From Datisca glomerata (taxonomy: Eukaryota > Streptophyta > Magnoliopsida > Cucurbitales > Datiscaceae): DNA of 64,000 nucleotides. Within the stretch, counting starts at the first letter, position 1. Every line of letters begins with the position of its first letter. Below the pieces are notes generated by a model. The model saw only the letters and a list, made by a program, of their open reading frames with translations. It did no database searches and was not told where the DNA came from. This document shows, in pieces, positions 47,776 through 59,957 of this stretch. The DNA lies in assembly GCA_003255025.1 (NCBI GenBank), contig QANY01007196.1, positions 546,666-610,665 on the forward strand, in the 5' to 3' direction. Position numbers and translations under genes: made by a program.

Positions 47776-50592
47776 TTGCCTAGGAGTGGAGAACCCTTCT
47801 GGTTGTTCCATGTAGTCGTAGAGTTCTTCCTTTAAATCTCCATTTAGAAATGTTATTTTCACATCCATTTGATGAACTTCAACATTTCACAAAGTTGCAA
47901 TTGCAAGTACCATCCTAATGGAGTTTATTCTCGACACCAGCGAATATGTATCAAAATAATCAAGACTTACCTTCTGTCTATACCTTTTATTTATAAGTCT
48001 AACCTTATATTTCTCAATCGGATTTCATTTTTCGTTTGAAAATCCACTTGAAACCTAAAGGTTTACAACCAGGTGGAAGATCCACAAGTTCTTAAGTATG
48101 ATTTTATAAAATAGAATCAATTTCACTCTTTATGGCCTCTTTCCACAAAGAACCTTCATTGAAGTTGGTTAGAAAATCAGGACCAAAATACTATTTTGTT
48201 CTTACTCTTTTACTCCTTCTAGGTTCTACCTTGACTTCTTCATCTTGGTCCTGACTATTTTTTTCATCAATTGTCTCAAGAAGTCTTTTTAAAGAGCTTG
48301 GCTTGCATTGAAATACATGTTAAAAAAATGATGCATTCCTAGACTCTATTATCGTGTTGTTGTGACCCCAAGATTACTAGATTCGTACACAAGAAACCAA
48401 TACGCTCTAATGTTATTTACGGAACCAATGAAAATGCAATCGCGAATTTTTATACTATTTTCACCATTTTAGAGGTAGGAGCCATCATAAGGAGATTCCT
48501 AAATTTGTAAGCATTTGTACGAATGTTTTCTATCTTTTCATAATTCGTATGAGGTTTTATTTTTTTATCTTATTCAAAAGATGGTTAGTCGCTGAAATGA
48601 ATTCATCATACATGTTCTGAGGTAATCCAGAACTAATTAACAATGCATTCATAATTTCTTTCAATGTATGATTTTCACGTTCAACTACACCATTGGACTG
48701 AGGTGAATAAGGTCCAGTGATTTCATGTATAATATCATGTTGAGCACAAATCTCAACAAACGTTGATTCATACTCACCACCACGATCACTTCTTAGCACA
48801 TTAAATTTCTTGTTAAATTGATTCCCAACTTCATTTTTATAGAGAATAAATTTCTTTATAGCTTCATCATTAATTTTTAACAAATATACATAACAATATT
48901 TTGTGCTATCATCAACAAAAGTAATAAAATACTTATTACCCCCTTGTATAAATTTTAAATCACATATATCACTGAGAATTAAATCAAGTGGTTCGGTATT
49001 TCTTTCAACACTTTAAATGATGACCTCGTTAGTTTTGCCTCGACACAAGTTTGATACTGTGATGAGAATTAATATGAAATGTTTGTATATGATCCAAGTT
49101 AATAAATTTACGCAAAGTATCATAATTAATATGTCCTAGTCTACTATGCCACAAATTGAAAGACTCAAGCAAGTAAGTAGAAAAACTAATTTTATTGATA
49201 TTGGATTTGACCAAAGTCATTACATTGAGCTTAAACATTCCATCACTCATATGACCCTTACCAACATATTTTCCACTCTTAGACAAAGTAATTTTGTTTA
49301 ACTCAAATACCATACAATATCTATGGTTATTTAGCAGTGAGTCAGGCACAAGGTTCTTGTGGATTCGAGATACGTATAAGACATTTTTCAGAGTCAACTC
49401 CTTCCCAGAAGTCATCTTCAAAACCACTTTTCTTGGCCTTTGATATCAGAGGTGGCCGAGTTCCCCATAAACAACTTATCTCCATTCTTTATCACCTTAA
49501 AGCTAGAGAACATCACTTGATCAGAGCACATATGGCGGATAGCTCTAGTGTCGATCCATCATTCTTTTGGAATTGATCCAACCATGTTGACCTCAGAGAC
49601 CACTACTAAGAGGTTGATGTTAGAACGTATCGAGCAATATTTTCAATCATATTTGCGTCGTTCTGTCTCTTAGGCAATCTACATTTAGAAGATTTGTGAC
49701 CCAACTTCGCACAATTATAGAACCGACCTTGGAATTTTGGTTTCTTTGAAACCCCTCCCTTAGGTCCCAACTTGTTTGACCATTTTCCTTTGTTGTTGGA
49801 CTTTCTGGCTTTGAAATTTTGACCATGCTCCATTATGTTTGCTTTTGTTGCAGCAACATGGTTTGACCCTATTCTTTCAAATAACTTATTATCTTTTTCG
49901 ATTTGAAGTCGAATAATAAGATCTTTGATGCTCATTTTCTTTCGTTTGTGCTTGAGATAGTTTTTGAAATCCTTCCATGCATGAGGAAATTTCCCAACAA
50001 TGTAAGCCACTTAAAATGATTCATCTACCACCATCCCCTCAGCATGAATCTTGTGTGAAATAATCTGAAATTTTTGGACTTGACTTATTACTGTTTTGCA
50101 ATCCATCATCTTAAAATCCAGAAAGCAGCCCATGATAATTTTTTTAGGCCCGCTTCCTCTGTCTTGTACTTTCGTTCAAGAGATTTTCATAGCTGCATAG
50201 CAGTTTTCTTGTCAGAATAAATATTGTACAAAGAACCAGAAAGACTGTTCATAATGTAATTTCTATATAAATAGTCAGAATGTTTCCAAACATTAATAAC
50301 TGGCCGTTTGAAAACCTCTCTCATCATCATTGAGCTTATGAGCTTTCTTAGTCAAGCTTTTTCCACATTTAGGTGGTAAGATAGACAAATGCATCTTCTG
50401 CTGCCACCTTTTGAAATTTAAACCATTAACTCAGGTTTCCCCATGAGAAACAAGCAAAGGCATTGGTGCCACACGATCCACAGCAGGGTTTTGTACAACG
50501 GGGTTTGACATTTCAGTCCCAACAATTAGGTTCTGCCCTTGGCTTTCAGTGGCATGATTCATTACAACATCGTTGTTGGTTCCACTTTCCAT
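47776..50592 (-). pseudogene. Second copia element: gag, protease, integrase and start of RT, degenerate
   Basis: The gag starts at ATG 50592 (MESGTNNDVVMNHATES). The zinc knuckle is near 49730-49670 (FYNCAKLGHKSSKCRLPKR) and the protease-like WWIDTRAIRHMCSD near 49560, where the usual DSGA is DTRA. Pre-integrase LWHSRLGHINYDTL lies at 49155-49115. The integrase core lies at 48883-48557 (VLRSDRGGEYES, GPYSPQSNGVVERENHTLKE, NALLISSGLPQNMYDEF). RT follows at about 48280-47780 (SKRVRTKYYFGPDF, YKVRLINKRYRQK, QMDVKITFLNGDLKEELY). It stops inside RT at about 47776. There are numerous stops and frameshifts. It is a different copia lineage from the element at 19583, with different gag and integrase motifs. 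Confidence 0.9.
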
Positions 50593-50699
50593 ATTTCCTT
50601 ATCTGAAATATAAACTAGAAGTGTGTCACTATTTTCAAAATTATGCTATTTTCTCGAACACGAAAATACGCTAATTTTCCAAAACAAACCAAATAGAAG

Positions 50700-51840
50700 T
50701 TTTACATATAACTGTCAAGGCGAACTGGTGGGGTTCTAGGACCCAAACTAAGACTAAACCTCTTGACACTATTCAGTTCCCAAGTGATTAAAGGGGCAGT
50801 TCTTCTTAAGTTCCAATTTTCATAGACATAACTTCACTGTATAGTTACTTCTAGCTTCGAAATTTTAGAGAATATTAAATATAATATTTAGTTTTAAAAT
50901 CAAAATTAGTTTTCAAAAATTAATCCTATAACGTAATAGCTTGTGTAGCAGTAGTTATTTTAAGATATTTAGAAATAATGTATTGTATTATAAGATTAAA
51001 ATAGAAATTAAATAAAAATACAATAATAAAAAAATTATGAAATTACTAAAGTAAATATTATTATCGAAATAAATATATAGCAACAGAATAATCAGAATAT
51101 AAAATTAAGGAAAAATTCAAACCGAGTCATGTTTTCACAATTTTCTTAAAACAATTATACCCCCTTATCTATGGTACTAAAGGTTGCTAACAACGTCTGT
51201 TTCCTAAGATAAAATGGTTGGAGAAGCTGAAGCGCACCAAGACTCACGAACCAAGACTCGAAGCATCACTCGAACTAAAAATTAAACCAACAACCGAACC
51301 AAAAACTGATCCAAACCTTGAACTGAGACTTGAGTATCCTTCACACTAAAACTCGAGAAGAGACTTAAAGAGAGAAGATACGAGTTATTTGCTTTGTTAG
51401 TGTTAAAAATGAGAAGGAGAACACCTCATTTTATAGTGTTTATGAGGAAGAGCCAACATAAATGGCCTTTATTCTCCAAAACCAGAATATTCTAGTGACT
51501 TTCGAGCTTATTTAGATCTGAAAAAAATAAAACTGGAGTAAAAGGTGACTCATATAGGGGTGGGCTTTTCGAACCAGCATTTGTGACCGTAGGATGTGCT
51601 GGCACATCCAAGCCGCATGCCTAACCGTGATGGGATTTGCCACCCCCTGTGCGTGAGAGAGACCCTCAATGCATATCAATTTACCAACTTTGATCCAAGT
51701 ATATCTATATATACCACTTTCAAGTTTGATCTTTTTCAAATGTGGGATTTCCATAATTCTCACTTATTTTTCATTCTCATTTAACTCACTTTGGGTGATT
51801 ATTTTATTGTTCACCCCAAAGCCAATTTATTAAATTAATA
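50700..51840 (-). repeat. Probable 5' LTR region of the second copia element
   Basis: The region lies directly upstream of gag on the minus strand, has a TATA box, and contains a stretch (51670-51745) that returns in imperfect form at 47708-47775, exactly where the RT reading ends. This fits an LTR plus an internal deletion joining RT to the 3' LTR. I could not fix the LTR borders and saw no clear PBS, so the limits given are approximate. Confidence 0.5.
51429..51435 (-). promoter_or_regulatory. TATA box of the second copia LTR
   Basis: On the minus strand it reads CACTATAAAATGAGG, followed by a CT-rich stretch. This is the usual arrangement at the LTR transcription start. Confidence 0.55.
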
Positions 51841-51869
51841 TTCGAATTTGATGTACTCACTGGGCATTC

Positions 51870-54800
51870 ATCATTGATATTGCAAGGAGCTGCTCATCAG
51901 GGAAAAGTCTTTCTTATAGCAATATTAGCATAAGACTGATCCTCTGTCTCCAACCTGGATAAATGATCAACAACTCGATTTTCAGTTCCTTTTCTATCCA
52001 TTATCTCTAGATCAAATTCTTGAAGGGGCAGGATCCATCTGATCAATCGTGGCTTAGCATCCTTTTTGCAATTAAGTATTTGATTGCTGAGTGATCTGTG
52101 AATACTGTGACCTTGGTACCAATGCGGTAAGACCTGAATTTGTCAAAGAAAAAAACTACAGCAAGCAACTTTTTTTTAGTGGTAGTATAATTTAATTGTG
52201 CATCAGTAAGAGTTATGCTAGAATAGTAAATTGAATGAAAAATTTTACCTCTTCTCTGTCCTATCACTGCTCCCACTGCAAAATTACTTGCATCACACAT
52301 TAGCCTAAATGGTAGCTCCCAATTAGGAGCTACAAATCACATGTGCAGAGATTAAAGCCTTTTTAGTGTCAAGAATGCATTCATGCAATCAGAATTGAAG
52401 TTAAAAGATCTATTATGCTCTAACAATATGCAAACATCTATTTTGAAAAATCTTTTATGAATCTTCTGTAAAATCCAGCATGACCTAAAAAACTTAAAAT
52501 GCCTTTGACTGATGATGGAGGGGGTAATTTTTCTATTACTTCAATTTTTTCTTTGTCAACCTTTATCCCCTTAAAAGAGACTCCATGTCCTAACACTTTC
52601 CATTCCTAAACCATAAAGAGACATTTTTCCCAATTCAGGACAATGTTAGTTTCTTGACATCTTTCCAAGACCGTTTCTAAGTTAGATAGGCATGCAACAT
52701 ATTACTCACAAACACAAAAATATCATCCAAAAATACCTCTAATGTGTGTTCCACCATGTTTGTGAAAATGGTCATCATGCATATTTGAGATGTGGCTGGA
52801 GCATTGCATAGACTAAAAGGCATCCTTCTAAAAGCAAATGTGCCATAAGGGAAGGTGAATGAGGTCTTCTCTTGATCTTTAGGAGCTATGTCAATCTGGT
52901 TGTAGCCTGAGTAACCATCTAGAAAGTAATAAAAGGTAGAGGAAAAAGATCCTTCTTAGTTGCCCCTCCAGTCTGTGACAGTTTCGAGTGGGTATCAATT
53001 CATTCTGTTCATTGGTAACTTTTGTCACTCCTCATTTCTTAGGTACACACTGCACTGGATTGATCCAACAACTGTCTGAGATTGGATAAATGATTCCAGC
53101 ATCAAGCCACTTGATAATATCTTTTTTTACTGCCTCTTTCATGATGGGGTTCAATCTTCTTTGTTGCTTAATGGAGTTCTTGCATTCTTCTTCCATGTTT
53201 CCAACAATATTTTATGCATGCACAAAGATTGAATGGTTAATTTGATGTATTCCATTTGCCACCCCATTACTTTCTTATACCTGCCCAAGACTTCTAGCAA
53301 TTACTCTTCATGCTCATTGCTCAATGAGGCTAAAATGATGGTTGGCAGTGTGCTTTTTTCTCATAAGTAGGCATATTTCAAGTGGGCATGGAGTTAGCTC
53401 TAGCAATGGTGGTTCTTCCAATGAAGGCAAAGATGGCTTGAATGATCTTTCTGAAAGCTGTAAAGACTCAATCTGTCTTCCACATCTTAAAATGTTTTTC
53501 TCCTTACTCAGCCAAGTTATCTCTACTTCCTCATCACTATTGTTCTCTATGATGAACTCTGGTGTCTTTAATTCTGGAAATTTTCTTGAATTGTAGTGTC
53601 TACTTAAATTGTCCATTACAACAACATTGATTACTAATACTACTTCACATTCTTCCAATTCTTCATCTGGGTATTTCATTGCATTGAACACATTAAATGT
53701 TATTTTCTGGTCATTAGCTCTCATTGTTAACTCCATTTTTTGCACATCAATAGTGGTTCTTCCTGTTGCCAAGAAAGGTCTTCCCAATATAATGGAATCT
53801 TCTTTATCTGCCCCATAATCCAAAATGATGAAATCTGTAGGACAGATGAACTTGTCTACCTAGACCAACACATCTTCAATCTTTCCTTCAGGATATACAT
53901 AGGACCTGTCAGCTAATTGCAGTGTAATGGTGGTAGGTCTAGCCTCTCCTATTCCCAACTTTTTAAACACAGATAAGGGCATAAAGTTAATTTCTGCTCC
54001 CAAATCACATAGTGCTCTCCCACATTGAATGTTACCAATATTACATGGTATTGTGAAACTCCTTGGATCTTTCAACTTTAGAGGAGTCTTGTTCTGCAGA
54101 ATCATGATGCATTCTTGAGTTTATGCTATTGTCTAAAATTCTCCTAATCTTCTCCTCTTAGTGAGTATATCCTTCATAAACTTCATATAGTTGGGCATCT
54201 ACTGCAGGGCTTCTACTAGAGGTATGCTGATATGAAGATGTTTTAACATGTCCAAGAATTTGCTAAACCGCCCATCCATCTTTTTCTTTTGCAGTCTCTA
54301 AGGTAATGGTGGTGCAGGCCTTTCAATTTCAACCACTGGTTCTTTTTTTAACTTTTGACACTAAATCTTGGGGTGCATTGTCAACTGGCTCAGTTTTGTT
54401 TTTACTCGAACTGGATTCTCCATTTTTTGTGCTTTCAGGCTTATCAAGATAGTATGTAACTCTTCCACTCCTCAATTGAATTGCTTTATAGTGTTCCTTA
54501 CCTTTCCTTCTTGGATTTTTAGTATGTCTTGGCAAAGATCCTTGGGGTCTTGAGTTAAGGGATCTGACTAGCTGTCCCATTTGGTTTTCCAAGTTTCTCA
54601 ATGTAACTGCTTGGCTCTGAATTAGTGCTGATTGATTATGTATCACATAATCATTTCCAACCATATATTCCTTTAGAAGGCTTTCCAAATGGCTGAGTTT
54701 CTCAAAAAAAGGTTTCTGAAATTGAGCTTGCTAAGGCATAAATCCATGAGGATAATTCTGCTTTTGTTGTGATTTTCCTGCATTTTGATGGTGGTTGGTC

Positions 54801-56040
54801 CATGAAAAGTTTAGATGATGCCTCCACCCCAGATTATAGGTGTTTGAGTATGGGTTGTAATTATGAATACTTTGGTTGTTTATATTAAAATTTCCCACAT
54901 AATTCACATAAATTGGATTTCTAGGGAACTGATCAAACAAGTGCTCTCCTTCACAAAAGACACAACATGCTGTCATTACTTGATTTACTTCTTAACGCAA
55001 TAGTGGTGTTTGCTATCCTTGAGTTGGGGTTGTTGGAATCCTCATGTTTATGCTTTTGATTATAGTTTCCATGGATGGCATCTGAGCTGTCAGAGCAGTT
55101 ATAGAATCTAACTCATGAATTCCTGCTGCCTTCTTGGTGGTTGTAGCTGAAACTGCTCTAGTTGTATGCCATTGATAGTTGTTGCTAGCAATCCTTTCTA
55201 TAATTTCATATGCTTCATTATATGGCTTAGACAGAATAACTCCACTAGCTAAAGCATCAACCATCGATCTTGTAGCTGAATTCTGTCCATTGTAGAATGT
55301 CTTTGATTGAATACAATGTGGTATACCATGATGAGGACATCTTCTCAATAGATATTTGAATCTCTCCCATTTCATATAATGATTCATCCTCAACCTGATG
55401 AAATGAAGTGATTTCATTCCTGAGCTTGACATTTTTTGTAGGTGGGAAGTATTTCAACAAAACTTTTCAGCCAAATCATTCCAACTCCTTACTGAGTTAG
55501 GTGGTAAATAATTCAACCAAACTCTAGCTCTATCTCTGAATGAATAAGGGAACAATCTCATCATTAAAGCATATTCTGTAGCTCCTGGGATTTTAAATGC
55601 ATCACTAACTTCCACGAAAACTCTCAAGTGAAGTTGAGGGTCTTATGAAGGTAAGCCATTAAACTGCCCAACTGTTTGAAGCATCTGGAACATAATAGGT
55701 TTAAGCTCAAATTGTGGACCATGTATTTCAGGCCTTACTCAACCAGGATTCATTGCTTGTGACTGAAGCACAACATAGTCCCGTATTGCTCTCTCCCTAT
55801 CATCTGCCATGACAATAACATTATTGTTATCATTATTTACTCTAGATTCATTCCTCTCCTCAGCTAGCTCATTCACCAAATTTTCACCAATTGGTGCAGC
55901 CATATCCGCTCTAGAAACAACAACTATGATTTCTCTTTGCTCCCTTTTGATTTGCCATAATGTCCTGTCAATCTCTGGATCAAACAGTATGTCTCGAACT
56001 TGTTGTCTGCATATATAAAAGATCTCACTCTCCTACAATA
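51870..56040 (-). pseudogene. Athila-type gypsy gag-pol (gag, protease, RT, RNase H start), degenerate
   Basis: Minus strand. The gag begins before 55810 with ILFDPEIDRTLWQIKREQ (about 56005) and continues MADDRERAIRDYV, then LFPYSFRDRARVWLNYLPP, ATRSMVDALASGVI, a cysteine motif ACCVFCEGEH and ENQMGQLVRSLNSRPQGSLP. The protease is at 54105-53740 (ALCDLGAEINFMPLSVFKKLGIGEARPT, the catalytic Asp is kept; ILGRPFLATGRTTID). RT is at about 53300-52500 with DGYSGYNQIDIAPKDQEK, MPFSLCNAPAT and FLDD. RNase H starts at 52300 ([27 protein letters not shown]), ending with [11 protein letters not shown] near 51960. Stops and frameshifts are many. The integrase is missing here; an integrase of the same lineage lies inverted at 45574. 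Confidence 0.93.
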
Positions 56041-56114
56041 AACAGAACAACAACTAATTAACTTCCTCTTATAATTAAATTCTATCTAGTTTCAACAAAG
56101 ATATTTTAATCTAT

Positions 56115-56132
56115 TCCCCAGCAATGACGCCA
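56115..56132 (-). other. Primer-binding site of the Athila element
   Basis: On the minus strand TGGCGTCATTGCTGGGGA, a close variant of the tRNA-Asp PBS used by Athila elements (TGGCGCCGTTGCCGGGGA). It lies six bases after the LTR end. Confidence 0.85.
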
Positions 56133-56138
56133 AAAATT

Positions 56139-57601
56139 TGATATTATTTTTAAAGATATCCTACGCAAGTGCACGTGTCATAATCAGGTAATAAAATCTT
56201 AATAAGAGTGTCGAACCCACAGGGAATAGTGAACATATAATGCCAAATGCTAAATAGAAATAAATTGTAAGATGATGCTATAATCGTTTGTAAAATTAAG
56301 TAAGCTGAAAAGTAAATGTATTTAAGAATTACTAATAACTAATTTAAATAAAACTATTAACAAGAAAGTAACAAAATTGGATTATGTAATTAATATTAAA
56401 TTAGGCTAGTATGGCTAGTTGCACTTTTCAATTACTGCACCTACTTTAATTAATCCCCATGCTAACATTTCCAAGAAAGCACCCTGGCTCTTTTACAATT
56501 AAACTTCCGTTTAAGAGATTGCCTATTTAGCCTATTCTCCTTCGTATCAAAGCAAGATTAGGTTATAATAGATTCATTTAGTTCCAGCTAATAGATTGCA
56601 AGGTAAGTTCATATTCCTATGCAACTCACAAAACATCTAAATCTATATGAATCAATGCTCACATATGTTTTATGTAGGTATTCATGCATTGTGAGAGTTT
56701 TTTCCATTAAACTAAGACATTCCGAAACTTAATCTAACTTTCATTCTAAATGTAATGTCCAGTTACAATCATAATCTTAATCATACAACACACTCAACCC
56801 AAACTATTCAAGGAATGCGTGAATGAAACTTCTTTAAAGAGCTAAAGTAAAATCCAAGCTAAGTTACCATACTAGCCGTAAACTAGCTTAGCTCATAATG
56901 ATCTCAAATGATAATACATAAAGTCTAGAATCCATTGAATCTTGCAGCATAAAGGTTTAGAAAAATAATGCAGAATAAATAGTAAGGAATGAAAGAAAAA
57001 GGTAGAATAAACAAAATGCTCAAACTCCTTCTCGTCATCTTCTTTCTCTCTTCATCTCTCTGCTTTTTTCCTCTTCCTCTCTATGTACTGATTCTCCTTC
57101 ATTGCTTATTGCAAAACTTGTCAGCTTGCTCCAGCTCTCCTTCTCAAAATAGAATGTTTTCCCTTTTATACCATGCTAGAATTTAGGGCAACTTATTAGC
57201 ACAAAGGGCACATGGCATGCTCTTCAAAAATCTTGGGGACCACAGGATCGGGAATGTGCGCCACCTGGAGCAACAAACTATGCTGCACGTAGATACTTTA
57301 TGATTTCAGCGCCAGCTTGCTCACGTGCCAGACAACTCACTTTCTTGCGATGAATGCGTACAACTATGAAATTATATAAATTTTAATGATCAAGCAAGCT
57401 TGCAGTCCTACACCAAAGAGACCCTAAAATGCATAACACTGCATAACACCCAAAACCAGACTAGCATTCAAGATTTAAGCTATCAAACTATCATAACTTC
57501 ATTCTACCAAAATATAGCCCTAATTATGCTTAACATTCCTAAAATAGACAAATATTCAGGCTGCGAATAGATGTAATAACTCTACATTTGTAGAGTTATC
57601 A
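56139..57601 (-). repeat. 5' LTR of the Athila element
   Basis: Read on the minus strand, it begins TGATAACTCTACAAATGTAG at 57601 and ends in CA at 56139, 1463 bp, just before the PBS. A TATA box (GGTATAAAAGGG) lies at 57164-57172. The LTR 3' part contains the 'tgggttcgacactct...' stretch (56190-56222) often seen near the end of such LTRs. It abuts the RT of a Tat-type gypsy element, which it interrupts. No second LTR is in the window. Confidence 0.82.
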
Positions 57602-59957
57602 TAGCACCTATGTTTTTAGTCCAAAAGGCATGACTTTATAACAATAGACACCATGTTCCGTAATGAAGTCTTTTCCTGATTAGTTTGGAACATTTTCACC
57701 TGATTGTATCTGGAGTACGTGTCCATGAAGCTGAGTAGTTTGTGTCTCGAAGTGGCATCAACCATCTGATCTATCCTTGGTAGCGGGTATTCATCTTTGG
57801 GACAAGCTTTTTTCAGATTGGTGAAGTCCACACATTCTCCCCACTTTCCATTTTTCTTCTGTACCATTACCACATTGGTGAGCCACTCTGGATAGTCCAC
57901 TTCCCGAATAAACTGGATGTCAAGAGCTTTTCGACTTCTTCTTTGATTGCATGATTCTGTTCAGGGCAAAGCTCCTTTTCCTCTACTTTACTGGCTTTAT
58001 AATGAGATCTGTATTCAACCTATGATAGATGATCTCTTCAGGAATGCCTGACATCTCTTGTGCCATAGTTGCAAACACATCAGTGTTTTCCCTAAGGAAT
58101 TTCAGTAACTTTTCATTTCCACTTCTTTCGAGATAGGCACCAACATTTATCATCTTCTGAGTTCCTTCCGCCAAGCACACAAGTTCAGTCTCTTCCCCCA
58201 CCTCGTACCTCAAGCCATCTTGCGTCTTCCTCTAATTGCTATAAATCTGCGGGTCATTTGCCTTCAACCTTTTTTGTAGCTATCTTCTTGACGGATTCTA
58301 GAGCAGTTACAAAGCATATGCAGGCCACGGCTTGATCTCCCTTTATCATTTTAACTCCCTCTGGTGATGGATATTTCAGTACTTAGTAGAAAGTTGAAGG
58401 GACATCTTTCATTTTGTGGAGCCAGGTTCTTCCCAAAATAGCGTTGTATGTGGACGATGTGCTCAGTATCATGAACTCAGTCATATAGCTGAAAAGGGTC
58501 TGCATTCACCGGGAGAACAAGGGTTTCCTCTGAATATCCAATGGCCCCATTGAAACCTATCAATAGCTGTGAAGTTCCATGAAACTCATGTTCTCCCATT
58601 GACATTTTCTTCAAGGTTGCTTGGTATATAATGTTCACTGCAATCCCTTCATCAACTAAGACCCTGATCAGTAAGTAGTTGCCGAATAGCATCAGTGTGA
58701 TGCTTGTCATGCTTCAAATCTAGATCATCAAACACCAATGACGGATTCCCGCTGACACTTGGGGATCCTTCTAGGCGCTTTTCTAGCAACATGTTTTTTG
58801 GAAGTGTATCTTCATTTCCTTCCTCGTTGTCCCTTCCTACTCTATAAGAACAATATATGTGTCGATGATCTAGAGAGGTTGTTTCCTGTTGTCGCGCTTC
58901 TCCTCCCCATGATTGCCTTTTTCAACTTCCCATTTCTTCTCTTCTTTCTTCACGAATTAATGAAGGTACCCGTCTTTCATCAAATGCTCGATGTATTCCT
59001 TAAGTTGGAAATAATCCCTTGTGTAATGCGCGCTGCTCCTGTGAAAGAAAACACTTGTATTTATCCTTGTAGCTTGGCTCTTTTGTGAGCGGGCTAGCCT
59101 ATTTTACCAAGTCTTATCTTTGATCATGTCCATGACTTGATTTACCGGAATGGTCGACGACATGTAAACCTTGTCCCTTGGGCGTACCCTGTCTGAGTTC
59201 CACCTTCGATACCCCGTTCTTTCCTACATGCTATTTCTCCCGTCTTCTCTTTCCATTCCATTAGACTTTTTTCTTTCAGGTCTCGAACTTCTTTCCCATT
59301 TTCTTGAATCCTCAGTCTTCTGTTCAACCCCTTTCAGCATGATTCTTTTCTCCTCTTCTAGAGTGATGTATTCTTCCACCTGTTGAAAGGATTCCTCCAT
59401 GGATAGTGTTTTCATCTTGGATAGATCTCGAATAGGGGCGAGTTCGGGTCTAACCCCCGCTTGAAGGCCAGTCTGGCAAATTGGTCATTGTAATTTTTTA
59501 CTTTCGCCATCTTGTCCTTAAATCTGTGGGTGTATTCTCGTATTGACTCTCCTCTCTTGGTGAAAATCGTTAAAAGATAATCTCTGTCTTCCATGACCGC
59601 TCGATAGGTAGAGTATTGTTCTAGGAAGATAGAGGACATAACAACAAAATTAGTAATTGAATGCATAGGTGGGGAACATCCTGCACATCAATTTGTCATC
59701 GTGCTAATATAGCGTCATTACTTGTCTAAACAGCCGGAGGTGGTCTACATGATCTTTTTTCCCTTCGTAACACTTAAATTTAGGGGCCACAAACTTTTTA
59801 GGTACATGTGCCATCAGGATTTCAGGGCTTAACGGAGTACGAGTGAGGGATTCGAGGTCTGTCTTTCCCGTGTTTCCTAGGTTTCTCATCTCCATCATTT
59901 TTCGCTCCCGTAATTCTTCTACCGCTTCTTTTGTTATGATTTAGGACTGACGAGCTT
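57602..59957 (-). pseudogene. Second Tat-type gypsy element: gag, protease and start of RT, degenerate
   Basis: Minus strand. The gag is at 59898-59420 (ILMAHVPKKFVAPKFKCYEGKKD... and TKRGESIREYTHRFKDKM, AFKRGLDPNSPLFEIYPR), then a knuckle region near 59040-58960, and the protease at 58710-58480 (RVLVDEGIAVNIIYQATL, where the family has DxGSSAxI; Asp kept, Gly-Ser lost). The pre-RT linker is at 58213-57983 (NVGAYLERSGNEKLLKFLREN) and RT at 57900-57602 (VVMVQKKNGKWGECVDFTNLKKACPKDEYPLPRIDQ, FMDTYSRYNQVKM, YKVMPFGLKN). RT is cut by the Athila LTR at 57601, and the gag start is cut at 59957 by the LTR of the LARD-like element. The rest probably lies beyond the window. Confidence 0.9.

Noticed and set aside
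56989..57186. Hydrophobic open frame in the Athila LTR
   Set aside because: It lies inside an LTR, in the wrong orientation for the element, with AT/CT-driven hydrophobicity and no domain.
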